From Syntrophopropionicum propionicicum_A (GTDB taxonomy: Bacteria > Bacillota > Desulfotomaculia > Desulfotomaculales > Pelotomaculaceae): 64,000 bases of DNA. Shown here one piece after another: positions 60,354 through 64,000 of this stretch. The DNA lies in NCBI RefSeq assembly GCF_048984525.1, contig NZ_JBMGJC010000001.1:248001-312000 (forward strand), given 5' to 3'. Both the position numbers and the translations under genes were made by a program. Numbering within the stretch: the stretch's first letter is position 1; each line of letters starts with the position of its first letter. The notes beneath the pieces were generated by a model. The model saw nothing but the letters and a program-made list of their open reading frames with translations. It did not search any database and was not told the DNA's origin.

Positions 60354-60384
60354 CATTAATTTAGTAATAATTCAGGCGCTAATG

Positions 60385-60412
60385 GTGTCAAGAGAACCGT
60401 CCCCCTGACACG
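60385..60412. repeat. Single GTGTCA...TGACAC repeat unit
   Basis: GTGTCAAGAGAACCGTCC followed by CCCTGACACG is the same unit as in 56678-56906. It ends two bases from the stop codon of the polysaccharide deacetylase gene. Confidence 0.78.
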
Positions 60413-60414
60413 TT

Positions 60415-61167
60415 TCAGCTTTCAACTATCCCGCCGCTTTCTTTATTTAGGTTTTCTAAGAGGGAGGAGACCTTGACCAGCTGGTAGCCCTGTTTTTTCA
60501 ACTCCTTGATTATTACCGGCAGTGAGTGGACCGTGGGGGCAGTCGGGTGCATCAGCACGATTGCGCCGTTATGCGCCCTGGCAAGCACGCGGTCCGTTAT
60601 TACGGAAGGCTCGGGCCGCTGCCAGTCAATGGTGTCGATGCTCCAGAAGACCGTGGTGTACCCCGCTTCCTCCGCGGCTTTTAGAATTACGTCGCCGCGC
60701 TCCCCGTACGGGGGGGCGAACAGACTGGGCTTGATCCCCGTGACATTAATTATTGACTTTTCAGCCTTCCTGATTTCTTCAATGTTCGCTGCTTTGGAAA
60801 TCCTCTCCTGGTGCAGGTGTGAGTAGCCATGGTTGCCTACCTCGTGGCCGCTCCGGGCAATTCTGCCGGCCAGGTCCGGAAAGTCATCCACCCACAGCCC
60901 CCCCATGAAAAAGGTGGCCTGCACGCCGTTTTCCCCTAAAATATCTAAGATCTGGGGGATGTACTCCTCTCCCCAGACAACATTAAAGGTAAGCGATATC
61001 TTTTTTTCATCGGCGCTGCCGTGGTAAACCGGCGCCATAACGGCCCTGTCCGGGCTGTCCCACGTTTTTATAATTGCCGCGCCGACCAGCAGCAGGGAGG
61101 CTAAAAATAATGTGCATGATATAATTCCTTTTTTACTCAAGGTAAAATAAAATATTCTCACTGCCAT
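60415..61167 (-). CDS. ylxY: YlxY-type polysaccharide deacetylase family protein
   Basis: This 250-residue protein has an N-terminal membrane anchor (residues 15-33) and a NodB-like barrel. The metal-binding HGYSHLH is present near 115, as are FAPPYGERG near 153 and VLMHPTAP near 215. The usual TFDD motif is TFNVVWG near 60, so the catalytic aspartate is replaced and normal deacetylase activity is doubtful. Position next to pnp matches ylxY of Bacillus, a sporulation gene. ATG 61167 follows GAGG; a GTG at 61161 is possible. A SigE-type promoter lies upstream. Confidence 0.88.
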   Translation of the reverse strand: MAVRIFYFTLSKKGIISCTLFLASLLLVGAAIIKTWDSPDRAVMAPVYHGSADEKKISLTFNVVWGEEYIPQILDILGENGVQATFFMGGLWVDDFPDLAGRIARSGHEVGNHGYSHLHQERISKAANIEEIRKAEKSIINVTGIKPSLFAPPYGERGDVILKAAEEAGYTTVFWSIDTIDWQRPEPSVITDRVLARAHNGAIVLMHPTAPTVHSLPVIIKELKKQGYQLVKVSSLLENLNKESGGIVES

Positions 61168-61193
61168 CCCCCCCTCATTACCTTTACAAAAAA

Positions 61194-61222
61194 TAACTAT
61201 GCCGTTCTAGGCTAAAATATTT
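61194..61222 (-). promoter_or_regulatory. SigE-type promoter of the ylxY homologue
   Basis: On the minus strand AAATATT (61216-61222) and CATAGTTA (61194-61201) are exactly 14 bases apart. The ATATT and CATA cores match the SigE pattern KMATATT-14-CATACAMT. Confidence 0.6.
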
Positions 61223-61225
61223 TGG

Positions 61226-61256
61226 AAATAAAAAAAAACCTCAAACGAGGTTTTTA
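61226..61256 (-). terminator. Terminator after pnp
   Basis: AAAACCTC and GAGGTTTT form a stem with T-runs on both sides (nine T on the minus strand). It separates pnp from the ylxY promoter. Confidence 0.85.
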
Positions 61257-61302
61257 ATTTTAATAACATTACAAGGTCATGTGTTGAAACCGGCTGCCCA
61301 AC

Positions 61303-61448
61303 TGAATCGTGAGTAATGAGACATGAGACGTGCAATGAGACGTGAGAAGTTGAACTTGAGACGTGAGAATAACCGATAGATCTTAAGGGTTTCAAAGACC
61401 TTGAGGAATGCTGGAATCCCACGACTCACGGCACATGTCTCACGACCC
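61303..61448. repeat. GAGACGTGAG-type inverted repeat after pnp
   Basis: ATGAGACATGAGACGTGCAA, ATGAGACGTGAGAA and TTGAGACGTGAGAA lie at the left. ACGACTCACGGCACATGTCT and CACGACCC lie at the right. The core TTAAGGGTTTCAAAGACC is shared in reverse with the copy at 3121-3310. It ends 34 bases from the pnp stop codon. Confidence 0.82.
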
Positions 61449-61481
61449 AAATGCGGGTTCAACATCATAGAACTATATTAA

Positions 61482-63689
61482 TTATTCGTTGTTATGTTCC
61501 CTGCGCCTGGGAGGACGGCCGCCGCGGTCGCCTTTGTTCTCCTGGCCCGGGGGAAGCGGAATCGCGTCTTTCCTGGAAAGCTTCATCCGGCCCTGGTTGT
61601 CGTAGCCGATTACCTTGACTATGATCATATCCCCTTCTTTGACCACGTCTTCCACTTTGTTCACCCGGTGGTGCTCAAGCTGGGAAATATGCACCAGGCC
61701 TTCTTTGCCCGGCATCCCCATAACACCCGGGACAACTTCCACAAAACAGCCGAAGTCGGTGACCCGTGTGACTTTGCCATTGTAGATTTCACCGGCATGC
61801 ACTTCTTTTACTATGGACTCGATAATCTCCAGTGCCCTCTTGCCTTTCTCCTGGTCTACAGAGGCGATGAAAACCCTGCCGTCGTCTTCAATATCGATAT
61901 CCGCGCCTGTTTCTTCCACGATTTTCTTTATTATTTTGCCGCCTGGGCCGATGACTTCCCTGATTTTGTCCGGGTCGATGGTGGTATGGATAATTCTCGG
62001 GGCGTTCGGCGACAGCTCAGGTCTTGGAGCTGGTAACACTTCAGTCATTTTCCCCATGATATGCATCCTGCCTTCATAGGCCTGGGCCAGCGCCTGCTCA
62101 AAAACGTCCTTGGTAATACCCGGTATCTTGATGTCCATCTGCAGCGCCGTAATGCCCTTTTCCGTCCCCGCTACCTTGAAGTCCATATCGCCAAGGTGGT
62201 CCTCGTAGCCCTGTATGTCCGTCAGTACGGTAAAAACACTTTCTTCCGCTATAAGTCCCATGGCGACTCCAGCCACCGGCGATTTAATGGGGACACCGGC
62301 GTCCATTAAAGCCAGGCAGCTGCCGCACACGCTGCCCATGGACGTGGAGCCGTTTGACTCCAGCGCGTCCGATACCACCCTGATGGTGTAAGGGAAATCC
62401 TCTTCCACCGGTATGACCGGGTACAGAGCTTTTTCAGCCAGGGCGCCGTGGCCGATTTCACGCCGGCCGGCGCCTCTGAGCGGCCTCGTTTCGCCAACGC
62501 TGTAAGGCGGAAAATTATAGTGGTGTATGTATCGCTTGGATTCTTCAACGCCCAGGCCATCCAGGATCTGTTCCTCTGAAATGGTGCCTAGTGTCACCGC
62601 CGAGAGGATCTGAGTCTGGCCGCGGGTAAAAAGACCGGAACCATGCGGCCGCGGCAGCACCCCGACCTCAACCGATATGGGCCGGACTTCAGTGATGGCG
62701 CGGCCGTCGATGCGCACCTTCTCAACTGTCATGACCCTGCGTATGATCTTTTTCTCAACCGAGTCCACTATTTTCTTAATAGCACTTTCTTCCTCGGGAT
62801 ACTCTTCCAGGAACTGCTGCAGCACTTCAGCTTTTATTTCATCAAAGTAGTTGTCTCTCGCGTGTTTGGACAGCCTTTCATCAATACACCTGTGAATGGC
62901 CTGGTCGAGCTTTTCAGTGGCGGCGGCGGTGACTGCTTCCAGCATGGCGCTGTCGGGCTCAATAATTTCAGGCACAAACTTTTCTTTGGCCAGGCCCATG
63001 GCCAGGGCTTCTTCCCTGAAACTTTCTATGAAACTTACAATTTCCGAAACTACCCCGTGGCCGTAAGATATAGCTTCAAGCATCACTTCTTCCGGGACTT
63101 CCTTTGCTCCCGCTTCAACCATCATCACCGCGTCAGCGGTGCCTACGACCACCAGGTGCATATCACTCTTCTCAACCTGGGACAATACCGGGTTTATCAA
63201 TAATTCACCGTCTACACGGCCGACAATTACACCGCCAATTGGATATTTTAAAGGGATCTCTGAAATATGGAGCGCCGCAGACGCACCTACCATCGCTGCT
63301 ATTTCCGGAGCGTGATCCTGGTCCACTGACAGTATTGTCGCGATAACCTGGACCTCGTTGCGCATATCTTTCGGGAAAAGCGGCCTGATCGGCCTGTCGA
63401 TCAGCCTGCAGGAAAGAACAGCTTTTTCACTGGGGCGGCCTTCCCTTTTTATGAAACCGCCCGGAATCTTTCCGACGGCGTAGAACCTTTCTTCATAATC
63501 CACAGTGAGAGGGAAAAAATCGATGCCTGGTCTTATAAAGCTGGCCATAGTGGCGGTAACCAGAACGGCCGTATCACCGTAACGTACAAAAACCGCACCG
63601 CCTGCTTGTCTGGCGAACCTGCCGGTCTCCAGTACCATAGGCCGGCCGCCGATCATGATTTCTCTTTTTAATACCGGTTTTTCTAACAT
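61482..63689 (-). CDS. pnp: Polyribonucleotide nucleotidyltransferase (PNPase)
   Basis: This 735-residue phosphorolytic 3'-5' exoribonuclease is a core degradosome enzyme. Two RNase PH domains (about 10-220 and 310-540, with FTRGQTQILSAVTLGT near 355 and the helical linker between), a KH domain (GPGGKIIKKIVEETGADIDI near 565) and an S1 domain (GEIYNGKVTRVTDFGCFVEV near 622) are complete. The basic Gly-rich tail follows. ATG 63689 has AGGAGG 12 bases upstream. It follows rpsO as in most bacteria. Confidence 0.98.
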   Translation of the reverse strand: MLEKPVLKREIMIGGRPMVLETGRFARQAGGAVFVRYGDTAVLVTATMASFIRPGIDFFPLTVDYEERFYAVGKIPGGFIKREGRPSEKAVLSCRLIDRPIRPLFPKDMRNEVQVIATILSVDQDHAPEIAAMVGASAALHISEIPLKYPIGGVIVGRVDGELLINPVLSQVEKSDMHLVVVGTADAVMMVEAGAKEVPEEVMLEAISYGHGVVSEIVSFIESFREEALAMGLAKEKFVPEIIEPDSAMLEAVTAAATEKLDQAIHRCIDERLSKHARDNYFDEIKAEVLQQFLEEYPEEESAIKKIVDSVEKKIIRRVMTVEKVRIDGRAITEVRPISVEVGVLPRPHGSGLFTRGQTQILSAVTLGTISEEQILDGLGVEESKRYIHHYNFPPYSVGETRPLRGAGRREIGHGALAEKALYPVIPVEEDFPYTIRVVSDALESNGSTSMGSVCGSCLALMDAGVPIKSPVAGVAMGLIAEESVFTVLTDIQGYEDHLGDMDFKVAGTEKGITALQMDIKIPGITKDVFEQALAQAYEGRMHIMGKMTEVLPAPRPELSPNAPRIIHTTIDPDKIREVIGPGGKIIKKIVEETGADIDIEDDGRVFIASVDQEKGKRALEIIESIVKEVHAGEIYNGKVTRVTDFGCFVEVVPGVMGMPGKEGLVHISQLEHHRVNKVEDVVKEGDMIIVKVIGYDNQGRMKLSRKDAIPLPPGQENKGDRGGRPPRRREHNNE

Positions 63690-63798
63690 ATAGGGGACAT
63701 CCTCCTGTAAAAATTAAGCAAAATTAAAAACCCTTATATCTTCGTCCTTTTTTCTATTATCTCCTTCTTTTATGACAAAAAATACACTATCTCAGAAC

Positions 63799-63829
63799 AA
63801 CAAATAAGCGGGTATAACCCCGCTTATTG
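63799..63829 (-). terminator. Terminator between rpsO and pnp
   Basis: AATAAGCGGG and CCCGCTTATT form a ten-base stem, followed on the minus strand by TGTTGTT. The U-tract is weak, so some read-through into pnp is likely. Confidence 0.7.
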
Positions 63830-63832
63830 TAT

Positions 63833-64000
63833 CTACTTCCTTAAACCAAGTTTTTCAATTAAAGTACGGTATCGATCAAAATGACGATCTCGCAGATAAT
63901 TGAGCAAAGCCCTTCTCTGACCTACCATTTTCAATAGACCGCGCCGCGAATGGTGGTCTCCCTTGTGGAGTTTCAGGTGTTCAGTCAGGGTGTTTATCCT
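63833..64000 (-). CDS. rpsO: 30S ribosomal protein S15, C-terminal part
   Basis: The last 55 codons and the stop of S15 are visible; the N-terminus lies beyond the right edge. The segment RINTLTEHLKLHKGDHHSRR followed by GLLKMVGQRRALLNYLRD is diagnostic and includes the 16S rRNA contact residues. S15 binds the central domain of 16S rRNA early in 30S assembly. The rpsO-pnp pair is conserved across bacteria. Confidence 0.97.
   Translation of the reverse strand, partial: RINTLTEHLKLHKGDHHSRRGLLKMVGQRRALLNYLRDRHFDRYRTLIEKLGLRK

Noticed and set aside
1..64000. tRNA, rRNA, prophage or complete insertion sequence
   Set aside because: No tRNA cloverleaf, rRNA segment, integrase or transposase gene was recognised on either strand; mobile-element traces are limited to short repeats.

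Overview
The window looks like the chromosome of an anaerobic, endospore-forming member of the Bacillota, most like the Peptococcaceae / Desulfotomaculum-Pelotomaculum group. This rests on several points. Sporulation genes are present (spoVS, dpaA-dpaB, a YlmC/YmxH protein, a YlxY-type deacetylase). The order rpsO-pnp-ylxY-M16 peptidase-dut-ylmC-dapB-dpaA-dpaB-asd-dapG-dapA-rnj is Bacillus-like. Lysine biosynthesis has a DapL-type aminotransferase, the late cobalamin pathway is present, and TTG/GTG starts are common. The species assignment is inference; no rRNA is present. Almost all genes lie on the minus strand, so positions are best read from high to low. The exceptions are fakA-degV (25.7-28.3 kb), a branched-chain amino-acid-type ABC operon (40.2-45.4 kb), an hxlR regulator and a maoC-like gene.

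Layout: 0-7.6 kb, late cobalamin operon (riboswitch, cobU, cobQ, cbiB, cobS, cobD, cobC) followed by mscS. 7.7-10.9 kb, a coiled-coil protein, a DapL-like aminotransferase, a PHP phosphoesterase and spoVS. 11.0-15.9 kb, an unknown 173-aa gene, ymdB, rny, recX and recA. 16.1-25.5 kb, a DEAD-box helicase, cinA, a short FtsH-like protease with a membrane partner, a PocR/PAS histidine kinase, rimO and yajQ. 25.7-30.5 kb, the fatty-acid kinase pair, a RodZ-like protein and mnmH. 30.8-35.3 kb, ftsK/spoIIIE, uppP, ylzJ and tepA. 35.4-39.7 kb, a TPP-riboswitch thiamine salvage operon. 40-45.4 kb, livKHMGF plus a CBS-ACT protein. 45.4-47.6 kb, flavin/redox genes with an HxlR regulator. 47.7-55.2 kb, RNase J and the lysine/dipicolinate cluster. 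55.3-64 kb, a Clp-fold protease, ylmC, dut, an M16 peptidase, a MaoC-like dehydratase, a divergent polysaccharide deacetylase, pnp and partial rpsO.

Regulation can be read directly at several places: a cobalamin and a TPP riboswitch each followed by a terminator, a LexA box at recA, and good matches to sporulation sigma-factor promoters. These are SigH for spoVS and for the unknown gene before ymdB, SigE for the ylxY homologue, and SigK between dapB and dpaA. Three other 5' regions look structured but unassigned: upstream of rny (ending in a terminator), upstream of mnmH, and upstream of the liv operon.

Intergenic regions are rich in short repeats of at least four families. One, built from GAGACGTGAG-like words, sits directly against stop codons and supplies the stop codon of two genes. 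The most interesting leads are the three candidate structured leaders, the SigH-linked 173-aa gene, the FtsH-like/membrane-partner pair, and the HAD phosphatase in the thiamine operon.
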